Shown here piece after piece: positions 49,496 to 57,645 of a stretch of 64,000 bases of DNA. This stretch comes from Streptomyces sp. NBC_01268 (GTDB taxonomy: Bacteria; Actinomycetota; Actinomycetes; Streptomycetales; Streptomycetaceae). Within the stretch, counting starts at the first letter, position 1. Every line of letters begins with the position of its first letter. The stretch is from contig NZ_CP108454.1 of the NCBI RefSeq assembly GCF_036240795.1, forward strand, positions 4,092,001 to 4,156,000, given 5' to 3'. The translations under genes were made by a program, and so were the position numbers. Below the pieces are notes generated by a model. It had not been told where the DNA came from, made no database searches, and worked only from the letters and a program-made list of their open reading frames with translations.

Positions 49496-50032
49496 TCAGG
49501 CTCTCCGAAGCGGCGCTGAGGCGTCCACCGTTTTACGGAAACGGGCGGACTCCCGCAGGCGGCGCCCGCGTCGGGTCGGCCCCCAGGGCTTGAGCACCGA
49601 GATCGCGGTCATGAAGAGATAGGCGCCGGTGGAGACCGTGGGGGCGGCGACCAGGCTGAGGTCCGGCACGCCGGCCGCCGCCGCGTGGGTGATCTCCGGG
49701 CGGAGCGCGAAGATCGTCGCGGCGGCCGTGGCGAGGGTGATCCAGAACTTGATCCAGACCCAGCGGTGCCGGGCCAGCCCCCACGGTGTCCCCAGGGAGA
49801 GCACCAGGCCGGTGCCCAGGGTGAGCAGTGCGACCGGTGCGAGCAGCCAGTCCGCGAACACCTGCATGGCGCGGTAGGCCGCTTCCGTCAGGGAGGAGTC
49901 CTGGGTCGTGTACGCGGTGATGCCGAGGGTCAGCAGGCCCAGGCTGAGGCCGAGCCAGGCCACGGAGACGGAGACGTGGACGACGAGGAGCGCCCGCCGC
50001 GCGGGCCGCCGGAGTTGTTTCACGTGAAACAC
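49496..50032 (-). CDS. DUF2269-like integral membrane protein
   Basis: A 178-aa protein with four predicted transmembrane helices (ALLVVHVSVSVAWLGLSLGLLTLGI, WLLAPVALLTLGTGLVLSL, WIKFWITLATAAATIFAL, VSTGAYLFMTAISVL) and a basic C-terminus. Function unknown; the family assignment is by general resemblance. The first codons are formed by parS site 10: the GTG start at 50030-50032 reads VFHVKQ. A second GTG inside the same site (50021-50023) is an alternative start. Confidence 0.72.
   Translation of the reverse strand: MFHVKQLRRPARRALLVVHVSVSVAWLGLSLGLLTLGITAYTTQDSSLTEAAYRAMQVFADWLLAPVALLTLGTGLVLSLGTPWGLARHRWVWIKFWITLATAAATIFALRPEITHAAAAGVPDLSLVAAPTVSTGAYLFMTAISVLKPWGPTRRGRRLRESARFRKTVDASAPLRRA
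50017..50030. other. parS site 10, at the start of a gene
   Basis: Perfect GTTTCACGTGAAAC overlapping the GTG start codon and first five codons of the minus-strand membrane-protein gene. Bound ParB would cover its translation start region at the DNA level. Confidence 0.95.
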
Positions 50033-50086
50033 GGTGCCGTCCGGAGGTCTTCTCCCGCGTCTGACCGGGGGAGTAACCGGCCGTAC

Positions 50087-50101
50087 TAGCCTCGGCGTAC
50101 A
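50087..50101 (+). promoter_or_regulatory. possible leaderless promoter of the HAD gene
   Basis: TAGCCT (50087-50092) ends 8 nt before the ATG and no Shine-Dalgarno is present, so transcription may start at the ATG. No convincing -35. Confidence 0.4.
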
Positions 50102-50754
50102 TGACGACCCTCAGCGGCAGCCGCAGGCTCCATCTCTTCGACCTCGACGGCACGCTCATCCGGGGCTCGGCGGCCGCGGTGGAGATCTCGCGGCAGCTCG
50201 GGCTGCACGAGGAGATCGCGGAACTGGAGCGGGGCTTCCTGCTGCACGGCCTCACCCCCGACGAGTTCGCGGTGCGGGCCAGGGCGCTCTGGTCGGAGCT
50301 CACTCCGGAGCAGGTGGCGGCGGCCTTCGAGGGGGCTCCCTGGCTGGCCGGCATCCAGGAGGTCTGGGCGGGGATCCGGGCCGAGGGCGGTCACTGCGCG
50401 GTGATCTCGCTGTCGCCGGACTTCTTCGTCGAGCGGTTGCTGGCCTGGGGAGCGGACGCGGCCCACGGCTCGCTCTGGCCCTCCGTGCCGTTCACGGAGC
50501 CGATCCACCGCCCGGGGATCCTCGACGCGTCGGCGAAGGTGCGGATCGCCAAGGAACTCTGCGCGCGCTTCGACGTCCCGCTGGAGGCCTGTGTGGCGTA
50601 CGGGGACTCGATGTCCGACGCGGAACTCTTCGCGGTCGTGCCCGAGACGGTGGCCGTGAACGCGGACCACCACCTCGCGGATCTCGCCCGGCACAGCTAC
50701 GCGGGAGCGGACCTGCGCGAGGCCTACGCACTGGTTCGAAAGAGCGCAGCCTAG
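50101..50754 (+). CDS. HAD-superfamily hydrolase, subfamily IB (SerB-like)
   Basis: A 217-aa phosphatase of the HAD-IB group. Motif I is Asp14-Leu-Asp16-Gly (FDLDGTL), motif II SLSPDFF, motif III the lysine in DASAKVRIAKEL, and motif IV AYGDSMSDAELF. The four motifs resemble phosphoserine phosphatase, but the natural substrate is unknown. It begins with ATG, 68 bp from the divergent membrane-protein gene. Confidence 0.88.
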   Translation: MTTLSGSRRLHLFDLDGTLIRGSAAAVEISRQLGLHEEIAELERGFLLHGLTPDEFAVRARALWSELTPEQVAAAFEGAPWLAGIQEVWAGIRAEGGHCAVISLSPDFFVERLLAWGADAAHGSLWPSVPFTEPIHRPGILDASAKVRIAKELCARFDVPLEACVAYGDSMSDAELFAVVPETVAVNADHHLADLARHSYAGADLREAYALVRKSAA

Positions 50755-50870
50755 TCGCCGACGGGGGGTGATCGGCCGGGAATTCCGCTTTCTGCCCGGT
50801 GTCCACGCCGGACTGTCATCCTGCGAACACGGAAGGCGACCATCCAGGTCGGCTGCGGGGAGGCGAGGAC

Positions 50871-52043
50871 ATGACGGATGCTCTGGCTACGGCCCCGGAC
50901 GCATCACCGCCCCGAATACCTCCGGACGAGAGCGTGACGCCCTCGCCGGACGCGGTGCTGGTGCGTCGCACGATGGCGGAGATCGACCCGGTCGCCGACC
51001 GGGTGACCTCGTATTTCTACGCGCTGCTCTTCACCCACCAGCCCGATCTGCGGGCGATGTTCCCGGCCGCCATGGACACCCAGCGCGACCGGCTGCTCAA
51101 GGCGCTGCTCACGGCTGCCGAGCACCTGGACGACGTCCCCGTGCTCACGGAGTACCTCCGGAACCTCGGCAGGGGGCACCGCAAGTACGGCACCCAGCCC
51201 GCGCAGTACCCGGCGGTGGGCGAGGCCCTGATCGGCGCCCTGGCGCGGTACGCCGACAGCTGGGACGAGGAGGCCGAGGCGGCCTGGGTCCGCACGTACA
51301 CGACGATCTCGCAGATCATGATCGACGCGGCGGCGGAGGACGAGCGGCGCGCGCCGGCCTGGTGGCAGGCGGAGGTGGTCTCGCACGACCTGCGGACCCC
51401 GGACATCGCCGTGATCACCCTCCGGCCGGACCAGCCGTACCCGTTCCTCGCCGGGCAGTACACGAGCCTGGAGACGCCCTGGTGGCCGCGGATATGGCGG
51501 CACTACTCCTTCGCCTCGGCGCCCCGCCCGGACGGTCTGCTCTCGCTGCACGTCAAGGCGGTGCCGGCCGGCTGGGTCTCCAACGCCCTGGTGCACCGCG
51601 CCCGCCCCGGGGACGTCCTGCGGCTCGGCCCGCCCGCCGGGTCGATGACCGTCGACCACTCCACCGACAACGGGCTGCTCTGCCTGGGCGGAGGGACGGG
51701 CATCGCCCCGATCAAGGCCCTGGTCGAGGACGTGGCCGAGCACGGTGACCGGCGCCGCGTCGAGGTCTTCTACGGCGCACGCAGCGACCATGACCTCTAC
51801 GACATCGACACCATGCTGCGGCTCCAGAAGACCTTCCCGTGGCTGGCCGTCCGCCCCGTCACCGAGGACCAGGGACGGCTCCCGGACGCCGTGCGCCAGT
51901 ACGGGCCGTGGGCCGAGTACGACGCCTATCTCTCCGGGCCGCTCGGCATGATCCGCAGCGGGGTGGACGCCCTGCGGGGCGTCGGCATCCCCACCGACCG
52001 GATCCGCCACGACTTCCTGACGGAGCTCGTCCCGCAGCCCTAG
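50871..52043 (+). CDS. flavohaemoprotein-like globin/FAD/NAD(P) oxidoreductase
   Basis: A 390-aa fusion of a globin domain (about residues 24-160; B10-type Tyr50 in YFYALLFTHQPDLRAMFP, proximal His103 in GHRKYG) with a ferredoxin-reductase-like module. FAD binding is RHYSFASAP and the NAD(P) motif is CLGGGTGIAPIKALVEDV. Flavohaemoglobins of this kind convert nitric oxide to nitrate, so NO detoxification is likely. ATG 50871 is chosen with GAGGCGAGG upstream. It overlaps the convergent Nudix gene by 4 nt. Confidence 0.88.
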   Translation: MTDALATAPDASPPRIPPDESVTPSPDAVLVRRTMAEIDPVADRVTSYFYALLFTHQPDLRAMFPAAMDTQRDRLLKALLTAAEHLDDVPVLTEYLRNLGRGHRKYGTQPAQYPAVGEALIGALARYADSWDEEAEAAWVRTYTTISQIMIDAAAEDERRAPAWWQAEVVSHDLRTPDIAVITLRPDQPYPFLAGQYTSLETPWWPRIWRHYSFASAPRPDGLLSLHVKAVPAGWVSNALVHRARPGDVLRLGPPAGSMTVDHSTDNGLLCLGGGTGIAPIKALVEDVAEHGDRRRVEVFYGARSDHDLYDIDTMLRLQKTFPWLAVRPVTEDQGRLPDAVRQYGPWAEYDAYLSGPLGMIRSGVDALRGVGIPTDRIRHDFLTELVPQP

Positions 52044-52519
52044 CCCAGGTCGGGCGCGTGCATCGCGCGGACGCCCTCGATGTTGCCGTCCAGGTAGTGG
52101 CGCAGGGAGAGCGGCACCAGGTGCACGGCGGCGATGCCGACCCGGCTGAAGGGCACGCGCACGATCTCGTACTCGCCCAGCGGCTCCTCGATCTCGGGGC
52201 CGTGCCGCAGCGAGGTGTCCATGGACTCCAGGCGGCAGACGAAGAAGTGCTGGACCTTCACGCCGGAGACCCCGCCGTCGACGATGTGCTCGACGGTGTC
52301 GACGAAGCAGGGCACCACGTCGGTGATCTTGGCGCCGAGCTCCTCGTGCACCTCGCGGTGCAGGGCCTGGACGACGGTCGGGTCCGAGGGCTCGACCCCG
52401 CCGCCGGGGGTCAGCCAGTACGGATCCACTCCGGGCTTGGTGCGCTTGATGAGGATCAGGTCGTCCCCGTCGAGCAGGATGGCGCGTGCGGTGCGCTTGA
52501 CCACTGGTCGTTCGGTCAT
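52040..52519 (-). CDS. Nudix hydrolase-family protein with altered Nudix box
   Basis: A 159-aa Nudix-fold protein (RTARAILLDGDDLILIKRTKPGVDPYWLTPGGG). The catalytic helix REVHEELGA is intact. The usual G-x5-E-x7-REUXEEXGU spacing is broken: the first glutamate is replaced by Asp-Pro (EPSDP) and the spacing is one residue longer. Activity may be changed. The ATG at 52517-52519 lacks a clear ribosome site; the frame is open to 52585. Substrate unknown. Confidence 0.83.
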   Translation of the reverse strand: MTERPVVKRTARAILLDGDDLILIKRTKPGVDPYWLTPGGGVEPSDPTVVQALHREVHEELGAKITDVVPCFVDTVEHIVDGGVSGVKVQHFFVCRLESMDTSLRHGPEIEEPLGEYEIVRVPFSRVGIAAVHLVPLSLRHYLDGNIEGVRAMHAPDLG

Positions 52520-52554
52520 GGGAAGAAAATGGCCCGTCCCGGGTGTCCTGAAAC

Positions 52555-53451
52555 TCACCAGTCCCCCGCGGTCCGCAACAGCCACTCGTGGGCCCGCGCC
52601 AGATGCGGCAGCGCGAGCGTGCCGGTGCGCACCACCAGGAAGTAGGTGCGCAGGGGCGGCACCGGCGGGTCGAGGAGCGCCAGCAGGCGGCCGCCGGCCA
52701 GGGCCTCCTCACACAGATAGCGCGGCAGCACGGCGAGCCCCGCTCCGGCGGCGGTGGCTTCCAGGACGGCCCGCAGGTCCGGTACGACCACGGTCGCGGC
52801 GGCGGCCGGCTTCGACTCGAAGACGGCCGCCCAGTAGCGCGCGACGAACGGCAGCGACTCGTGCACCTCGACCACGGGCAGCTGCTCCAGGACGACCGCA
52901 CCCCGGCGCAGCAGCACCCCGGGAGAGAGGCGGGCGGCCCAGCGCGGGGCGGCGACCAGGACGTGCTCCTCGTCGCAGAGCGGGGTGGCGGCGAAGAGCC
53001 CGCCGCGGGGCCGTGCGGTGGAGACGGCCAGGTCGTGGTGCCCGGCGGCGAGCCCGTCGAGGGTCTCGTCCGCGTCGCCCAGGAAGGAGACGCGCAGCGT
53101 GAGGCCCTGGGCGACCAGCGGGGTCAGGGCGGGCAGCACCCGGACCGAGGTGAACTCGGGCGGCCCGGCCAGGTGCAGGGTGCGGATCCCGCTCTGCTCC
53201 TCGAGGCCGGTCTCGGCGATCTCGGCGAGCGCGTCCAGGTGCGGCGCGGCGCGATGGGCGAGTTCGTCGCCGATGGTGGTGGGGGTGACCCCACGGGCCT
53301 GTCTGAGGAAGAGCGGGCGGCCCAGCTGCCGTTCCAGGGTGCGGATCTGGCCGGTGACCGCGGGCTGGGAGAGTCCGAGGAGGGCGGCGGCGCGGGTGAA
53401 GGAGCCGGCCCGGTGCACCGTGACGAACGTGCGCAGCAGGGCCAGATCCAT
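52555..53451 (-). CDS. LysR family transcriptional regulator
   Basis: A 298-aa LysR-type regulator. The winged helix-turn-helix is at residues 1-60 (LALLRTFVTVHRAGSFTRAAALLGLSQPAVTGQIRTLERQLGRPLFLR). The ligand-binding domain contains LAGPPEFTSVRVLPALTPLVAQGLTLRVSFLG. Targets are unknown. LysR proteins often control a divergent neighbour, but the nearest gene runs the same way, so the AT-rich region at about 53523-53560 is the probable autoregulatory site. Confidence 0.92.
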   Translation of the reverse strand: MDLALLRTFVTVHRAGSFTRAAALLGLSQPAVTGQIRTLERQLGRPLFLRQARGVTPTTIGDELAHRAAPHLDALAEIAETGLEEQSGIRTLHLAGPPEFTSVRVLPALTPLVAQGLTLRVSFLGDADETLDGLAAGHHDLAVSTARPRGGLFAATPLCDEEHVLVAAPRWAARLSPGVLLRRGAVVLEQLPVVEVHESLPFVARYWAAVFESKPAAAATVVVPDLRAVLEATAAGAGLAVLPRYLCEEALAGGRLLALLDPPVPPLRTYFLVVRTGTLALPHLARAHEWLLRTAGDW

Positions 53452-53522
53452 GTCGCCCCCTCCCGGCCGCAGGGGGCCGTTCGACTCAGGCGGTCCGCTG
53501 ACGGCGCCTCAGGACCGTCCAA

Positions 53523-53540
53523 CTATAAATAAGTCGATAG
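53523..53540. promoter_or_regulatory. AT-rich candidate operator/promoter upstream of lysR
   Basis: CTAT-N10-ATAG (53523-53540) in an unusually AT-rich stretch, 72 bp upstream of the LysR start, resembles a loose LTTR site. A plus-strand TAGAGT at 53552-53557 could be a -10 for an unannotated transcript running right. Confidence 0.35.
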
Positions 53541-53652
53541 GTCGCTGTCGCTAGAGTGATTGGACACTGACGCACAGTCAACTAGCCTTGTCCGGGCGGA
53601 CGTCGGCCGTGGGGACGGCTGCGGAACCGCTGGGGGAGCAAGGGGGAGGAGG

Positions 53653-53687
53653 GCGTTCCGAGCCACGAGGGGGGAGGTTCGGAACGC
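53653..53687. terminator. terminator hairpin after the PLP enzyme gene
   Basis: GCGTTCCGAGCC (53653-53664) pairs with GGTTCGGAACGC (53676-53687), one G-U/A-C position. It lies 25 bp beyond the stop of the minus-strand gene. On the plus strand it is followed by TTCTTC. Confidence 0.6.
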
Positions 53688-53712
53688 TTCTTCATGAGCC
53701 CGCTCTCCCCTG

Positions 53713-54888
53713 TCAGGCACCCTTGGCGGCGGTGTCGAGGGCCTGAAGGACGTCGTCGATCAGGTCCTCCGGGTCCTCCGCGCCCACCGAGAAGCGGACG
53801 AAGCCCTCGGGCACGGCGTCCCCGCCCCACCGTCCGCGCCGCTCGGCGGTCGACCGGACCCCGCCGAAGCTGGTCGCGTCGTCCACGAGCCGCAGCGCGT
53901 CCAGGAACCGGTCCGCCCACGCGCGGTCCGGCAGGACGAAGGAGACGACGGAGCCGAAGCGCCGCATCTGCCGGGCGGCCACCTCGTGCGAGGGGTCTGT
54001 GGGCAGCCCCGGGTAGCGCAGTCCGGTCACGTCCCGGTGCGCGAGGAGGGCCTCGGCGACGGTCAGCGCGGTCGCGCACTGCCGGTCGAGGCGCAGCTGG
54101 AGGGTGGCCAGGGAGCGGTGGGCGAGCCAGGCCTCCATCGGGCCCGGGATGGCCCCGACGATCTTCCGCCAGCGGCGCACCTCGGCGGCCCGCAGCGGAT
54201 CGCGGCAGCTGACGTGGCCGAGCAGGATGTCGCCGTGCCCGGTCATGCCCTTGGTGTCGCTGGCGACGGAGAAGTCGGCGCCCAGCTCCAGGGGCCGCTG
54301 GCCGAGCGGGGTGGCCAGGGTGTTGTCGACGGCCACCAGGGCCCCTGCCTCGTGGGCGGCCCGCACCATGCGTCGCACGTCGCAGACGTCGAGCCCGGGG
54401 TTGGACGGCGTCTCCAGCCACAGCAGCTTCGCCCCGTCGAGGACGGTGAGCTGGGTGTCGCCGCGGGTCGGCGCGGTGCGCACCTCCACGCCGTACGCCC
54501 GCAGCTGTTCGTGCAGCAACGGCAGTGCCTGGTAGGCGTCGTCGGGGACGACGACGGCGTCGCCGGCGCGCAGCTGGGAGAACAGGACGGCGGAGATGGC
54601 GGCCATCCCGGAGGCGAAGACCAGGGTCTCGACCCCGGTCTCCCCCGGTGCCTCCAGCTCGCCGATGGCGCGTTCCAGGAGGGTCCAGGTGGGGTTCTCG
54701 TCGCGGCCGTAGGTGTAGGGGCCGGTGGGGTCGCCCGGCAGGTGGAAGTGGGCGGCGAAGACCGGACCGGGCAGGGTGGGCTCGTACTTCACGGGCTCGG
54801 GCAGGCCGGCCCGGACCGCCCGGGTCCCGTCGCCGATCCGGCCGGTCTCCTCGGGTCGGAGCCCTCCGTCGCCGTCGGTGCTGCTCAT
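53713..54888 (-). CDS. cystathionine gamma-lyase/synthase-family PLP enzyme
   Basis: A 391-aa member of the Cys/Met-metabolism PLP family (trans-sulfuration enzymes). The PLP lysine is in SDTKGMTGHGD. Other landmarks are TYGRDENPTWTLLERAIGELE, VFASGMAAISAVL, WLETPSNPGLDVCDV and VDNTLATPLGQRPLELGAD. Sequence alone does not separate gamma-lyase from gamma-synthase or methionine gamma-lyase; lyase is the usual annotation. The ATG overlaps the ptpA stop (ATGA), so the two are coupled. Confidence 0.88.
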   Translation of the reverse strand: MSSTDGDGGLRPEETGRIGDGTRAVRAGLPEPVKYEPTLPGPVFAAHFHLPGDPTGPYTYGRDENPTWTLLERAIGELEAPGETGVETLVFASGMAAISAVLFSQLRAGDAVVVPDDAYQALPLLHEQLRAYGVEVRTAPTRGDTQLTVLDGAKLLWLETPSNPGLDVCDVRRMVRAAHEAGALVAVDNTLATPLGQRPLELGADFSVASDTKGMTGHGDILLGHVSCRDPLRAAEVRRWRKIVGAIPGPMEAWLAHRSLATLQLRLDRQCATALTVAEALLAHRDVTGLRYPGLPTDPSHEVAARQMRRFGSVVSFVLPDRAWADRFLDALRLVDDATSFGGVRSTAERRGRWGGDAVPEGFVRFSVGAEDPEDLIDDVLQALDTAAKGA

Positions 54889-55376
54889 CGCGTCCGCTCC
54901 TCCACCTCGTCGCGCACCGCGGCGAGCAGTCCCTCGCTCGCGGCCTCCACCATGTCCAGGCACTCCTCGAACCCCTCCCGGCCGCCGTAATAGGGGTCGG
55001 GCACGTCGAGCTCGGCGCCCGCGCCGGGGTCGTAGGAGCGCAGCAGCCGTATCTTCGCAGCGTCCTCGGGGGTGGGGGCGAGCCGCCGCAGTTCGCGCAG
55101 ATGCCCCTCGTCGAGGGCGATGACCAGGTCCAGCGCGGCGAACCACGAGGAGCGGAACCGGCGGGCGGCGTGCGCCGAGCCGTATCCGTGCTCCTCCAGG
55201 ACGGCCACGGTGCGTGGGTCGGCGGCGTCGCCCTCGTGCCAGCCGCCGGTGCCGGCGCTGTCCACGACGACCGCGTCGGCCAGGCCGGCCTCGGCCACGC
55301 GGGCGCGGAAGACGTGCTCGGCCATCGGCGATCGGCAGATGTTGCCCGTGCAGACGAAACAGACGCGGTACGTCAC
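54885..55376 (-). CDS. ptpA: low-molecular-weight protein-tyrosine phosphatase
   Basis: A 163-aa LMW-PTP. The P-loop is Cys9-Thr-Gly-Asn-Ile-Cys-Arg15 (FVCTGNICRSP), and the general-acid aspartate is in the DPYYGG segment. The S. coelicolor orthologue in this neighbourhood, PtpA, affects secondary metabolism when overexpressed. It starts with GTG and overlaps the PLP-enzyme gene by 4 nt. Confidence 0.93.
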   Translation of the reverse strand: MTYRVCFVCTGNICRSPMAEHVFRARVAEAGLADAVVVDSAGTGGWHEGDAADPRTVAVLEEHGYGSAHAARRFRSSWFAALDLVIALDEGHLRELRRLAPTPEDAAKIRLLRSYDPGAGAELDVPDPYYGGREGFEECLDMVEAASEGLLAAVRDEVEERTR

Positions 55377-55385
55377 GGCCGGCCC

Positions 55386-55763
55386 TCAGTCGCCGTCGGG
55401 GAGGACGACGTTCAGCGCCCAGGAGACGACGGAGATGATCAGGCCGCCGAGCACCGCGGTCCAGAACCCGTCCACGTGGAAGCTGAGGCCGAGCTGGTCG
55501 GCCAGCCAGGAGGTCAGCAGCAGCATGAGCGCGTTGACGACCAGGGTGATCAGACCGAGCGTCAGGATGAAGAGCGGAAGCGTGAGCAGCTTCACGAGCG
55601 GCTTCACCAGGAAGTTGACCAGGCCGAAGACCAGGGCGACCAGGATCAGGGTCCAGGCCTTCTTCGCGGTGCTGTCTCCGGTCAGGGTGATGTCCTGGAG
55701 CAGCCAGATGGCCACGGCCAGGGCCCCCGCGTTCGCGAGCGTCTTGACTACGAAATTCTTCAT
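55386..55763 (-). CDS. phage-holin-family-4-like membrane protein
   Basis: A 125-aa protein with four transmembrane helices (LANAGALAVAIWLLQDITLTG, AWTLILVALVFGLVNFLVKPLVKLLTLPLFILTLGLITLVVNALMLLLTSWLA, FWTAVLGGLIISVVSWALNVV). The VNFLVKP-LTLP-TLG-NALML pattern is typical of Phage_holin_4_2/YvlD-type proteins, which are chromosomal and usually not phage-linked. Function unknown. It ends 9 nt before ptpA and probably starts that operon. Confidence 0.87.
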   Translation of the reverse strand: MKNFVVKTLANAGALAVAIWLLQDITLTGDSTAKKAWTLILVALVFGLVNFLVKPLVKLLTLPLFILTLGLITLVVNALMLLLTSWLADQLGLSFHVDGFWTAVLGGLIISVVSWALNVVLPDGD

Positions 55764-55812
55764 GTGTCAGATCGTGGCAGACACGATCGAGCCAAGGCAG
55801 GGGCGAACGACC

Positions 55813-56130
55813 ATGAAGGCATTCCGACTGGATGAGCTGGAGGCGGAGCGCGCCGCCAACGAGGGCGCGTACCTCCAGTTCCTGCGGGAACGGAACATGT
55901 CCGTCGGGCTGTACGCGCTCGACGCGGGGCAGCTCGACCCGCAGCAGCCGCACGGTCAGGACGAGGTGTACTTCGTGGTGAGCGGCCGGGCGGCGATCAC
56001 GGTCGGGGAGGAGACGACCCCGGTGGCGCGGGGCAGCGTGGTCTACGTGCCGGCCGGGGTGCCGCACAGGTTCCACCACATCACCGAGGACCTGCGGGTC
56101 ATGGTGGTCTTCTCGCCGCCGGAGGCGTGA
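55813..56130 (+). CDS. cupin domain-containing protein
   Basis: A 105-aa single cupin fold. Motif 1 is PHGQDEVYFVVSGRAAITVGEE and motif 2 is GSVVYVPAGVPHRFHHI, with the metal-binding His/Glu set largely kept. Substrate unknown; small cupins can be isomerases, dioxygenases or sugar-binding proteins. It is divergent from the holin-like gene by 49 bp, and a terminator follows. Confidence 0.87.
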   Translation: MKAFRLDELEAERAANEGAYLQFLRERNMSVGLYALDAGQLDPQQPHGQDEVYFVVSGRAAITVGEETTPVARGSVVYVPAGVPHRFHHITEDLRVMVVFSPPEA

Positions 56131-56160
56131 GCCCGGCCCCCTAGGGGTCGGATCAGGGAA

Positions 56161-56186
56161 GAGCGGGGGCCGTGAGGCCCCCGCTC
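56161..56186. terminator. terminator after the cupin gene
   Basis: GAGCGGGGGCC (56161-56171) pairs perfectly with GGCCCCCGCTC (56176-56186), loop GTGA. Confidence 0.82.
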
Positions 56187-56295
56187 GCCAGGGGTGCGCA
56201 CCTAGCATCGAAGGTGTCGGCGACAGAACGCCGGCGGTCCCGGGGTCCGGACGGATCCCGCGGGTCCGGACTCTTCGGGAGATGAGGTAAGCGCA

Positions 56296-56517
56296 ATGGC
56301 GGTGAAGGAGATTCTCGCGGGGATGCCGTGGTGGGTGAAGTGGGTCGCCATACCCGTTCTCGCGCTCGTCGTCTTCGGTGGACTGATCACCAGCGTCCTC
56401 ACCATCGTGGTGGGCCTGCTCTTCAAGGTGCTGGTGTTCGTGGCGCTCGTCGGTGGCCTGATCTACGTCGTACGGAAGTTCAGCTCGTCCTCCTCCGGTT
56501 CGCGCGAGGACTGGTAG
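56296..56517 (+). CDS. DUF5326 family small membrane protein
   Basis: A 73-aa protein with two hydrophobic helices (WVKWVAIPVLALVVFGGLITSVL and IVVGLLFKVLVFVALVGGLIYVV) and a Ser-rich C-terminus (KFSSSSSGSREDW). It is a short conserved Streptomyces protein of unknown function. The ATG has GAGGTAA about 7 nt upstream. It precedes the sporulation regulator ssgR by 223 bp. Confidence 0.85.
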   Translation: MAVKEILAGMPWWVKWVAIPVLALVVFGGLITSVLTIVVGLLFKVLVFVALVGGLIYVVRKFSSSSSGSREDW

Positions 56518-56576
56518 CACGGGTTCCCCCTTGGTACGGGCCAACGGCCTGGGATTAGCCCGGGCGAGGGAACGCA

Positions 56577-56590
56577 CCGGTTGAAACCGG
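56577..56590. promoter_or_regulatory. palindrome upstream of ssgR
   Basis: CCGGTTGAAACCGG is a 6-2-6 inverted repeat, 150 bp before ssgR. A -10-like TAGAGT lies at 56613-56618. It could be an operator; the binder is unknown. Confidence 0.4.
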
Positions 56591-56740
56591 CCGTGGCCCT
56601 GGGGGCTGCCATTAGAGTGGAAACCTCTGCCGCCCCAGGAACAACAGGCGTAGACCCGACGGTCCCAGGTCGCGGTGGGCGCGCGGGGGCGGCCCCCGCG
56701 GGCGGATGCGACGCGTCCGTCACTCGCCTGGGGGTGACCT

Positions 56741-57511
56741 TTGGCCACGGCTTCGCAGACCGCTGCTCCTACCCTGATCGGATCGGTACAGCGGGCGCTG
56801 AGACTTCTGGAGGCCGTGGGCTCCCATGAGGACGGAGCGCCCGCCAAACAGCTTGCCCGCGAAGCGGGACTGCCGCTTCCCACCGCATACCACCTGCTCC
56901 GCACCCTGACGCACGAGGGCTATCTGCGCCGTGAGAAGGGTGTGTTCGTCTTCGGCGACGCCGCCGGCCGTCTGGTCGGCGGCGGAGTTCTGCAGAATCG
57001 TCGCACCAAGGTCGAGGACTCTCTCGCGCACTGGCGTGATGCCATCGGCGTCCCCGTGTACTTCGCGATCTACCGCGAAGGCGAGATCGAGCTCGTCGCC
57101 GTCGCCGACACCCCCGCGGCTCCCGCCGTCGAGGAGTGGGCCGATTTCCGGGAGACCGGCCACGCGCACGCCATCGGGCAGTGCCTGCTGAGTCAACTCG
57201 ATCTGAAGAGTCGTCAAGACCACCTCGATCGCCATCCGGTGGAAGCGATCACGCCGTATACGGTGCGTAATCGGCGTGCCCTTTTGGACCGTTTGGACGG
57301 AATAGGGCGTATGGAGCCCCTGGTGGAGCGTCAGGAATATGCGCTCGGCACAGTCTGTGCCGCCATCCCCATCACTGCGGGGTCCACGGCGGCCGCGATG
57401 GCCATTTCCGTACCCCTTCACCAGGGAGAACGGTTGCTACCTGCGATCGCTCAGCTACAGAACGAGATCGGAAGGCTCTTCAGTTCGCTCGCCTTCTCTA
57501 TCAGTATCTGA
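56741..57511 (+). CDS. ssgR: SsgR, IclR-family activator of ssgA
   Basis: A 256-aa IclR-type regulator. The N-terminal helix-turn-helix is in SVQRALRLLEAVGSHEDGAPAKQLAREAGLPLPTAYHLLRTL, and the C-terminal effector domain includes YALGTVCAAIPITAGSTAAAMAISVP. SsgR activates ssgA and sporulation in S. coelicolor, and the adjacent ssgA supports the name. The best start is a TTG at 56741 (LATASQTAAPTLIGSVQRAL) with GGGGGTGA just upstream; no in-frame ATG or GTG fits the conserved N-terminus. Confidence 0.9.
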   Translation: MATASQTAAPTLIGSVQRALRLLEAVGSHEDGAPAKQLAREAGLPLPTAYHLLRTLTHEGYLRREKGVFVFGDAAGRLVGGGVLQNRRTKVEDSLAHWRDAIGVPVYFAIYREGEIELVAVADTPAAPAVEEWADFRETGHAHAIGQCLLSQLDLKSRQDHLDRHPVEAITPYTVRNRRALLDRLDGIGRMEPLVERQEYALGTVCAAIPITAGSTAAAMAISVPLHQGERLLPAIAQLQNEIGRLFSSLAFSISI

Positions 57512-57645
57512 AAAATCACTCCTTGTGATCTGCTAGCGCTTACAGCACGATTGCGTCAAGAGGGCCATGAGGGATCATTCCTGGCCGTTTCGACCACAGC
57601 TTTCAGCAGCGTGTTTACACAACTGCTTCGTCTACTGCGGGGTAC

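Noticed and set aside
55386..55763. holin-like protein as a sign of a prophage
   Set aside because: Phage_holin_4_2-type proteins are ordinary chromosomal membrane proteins; no other phage genes are nearby.
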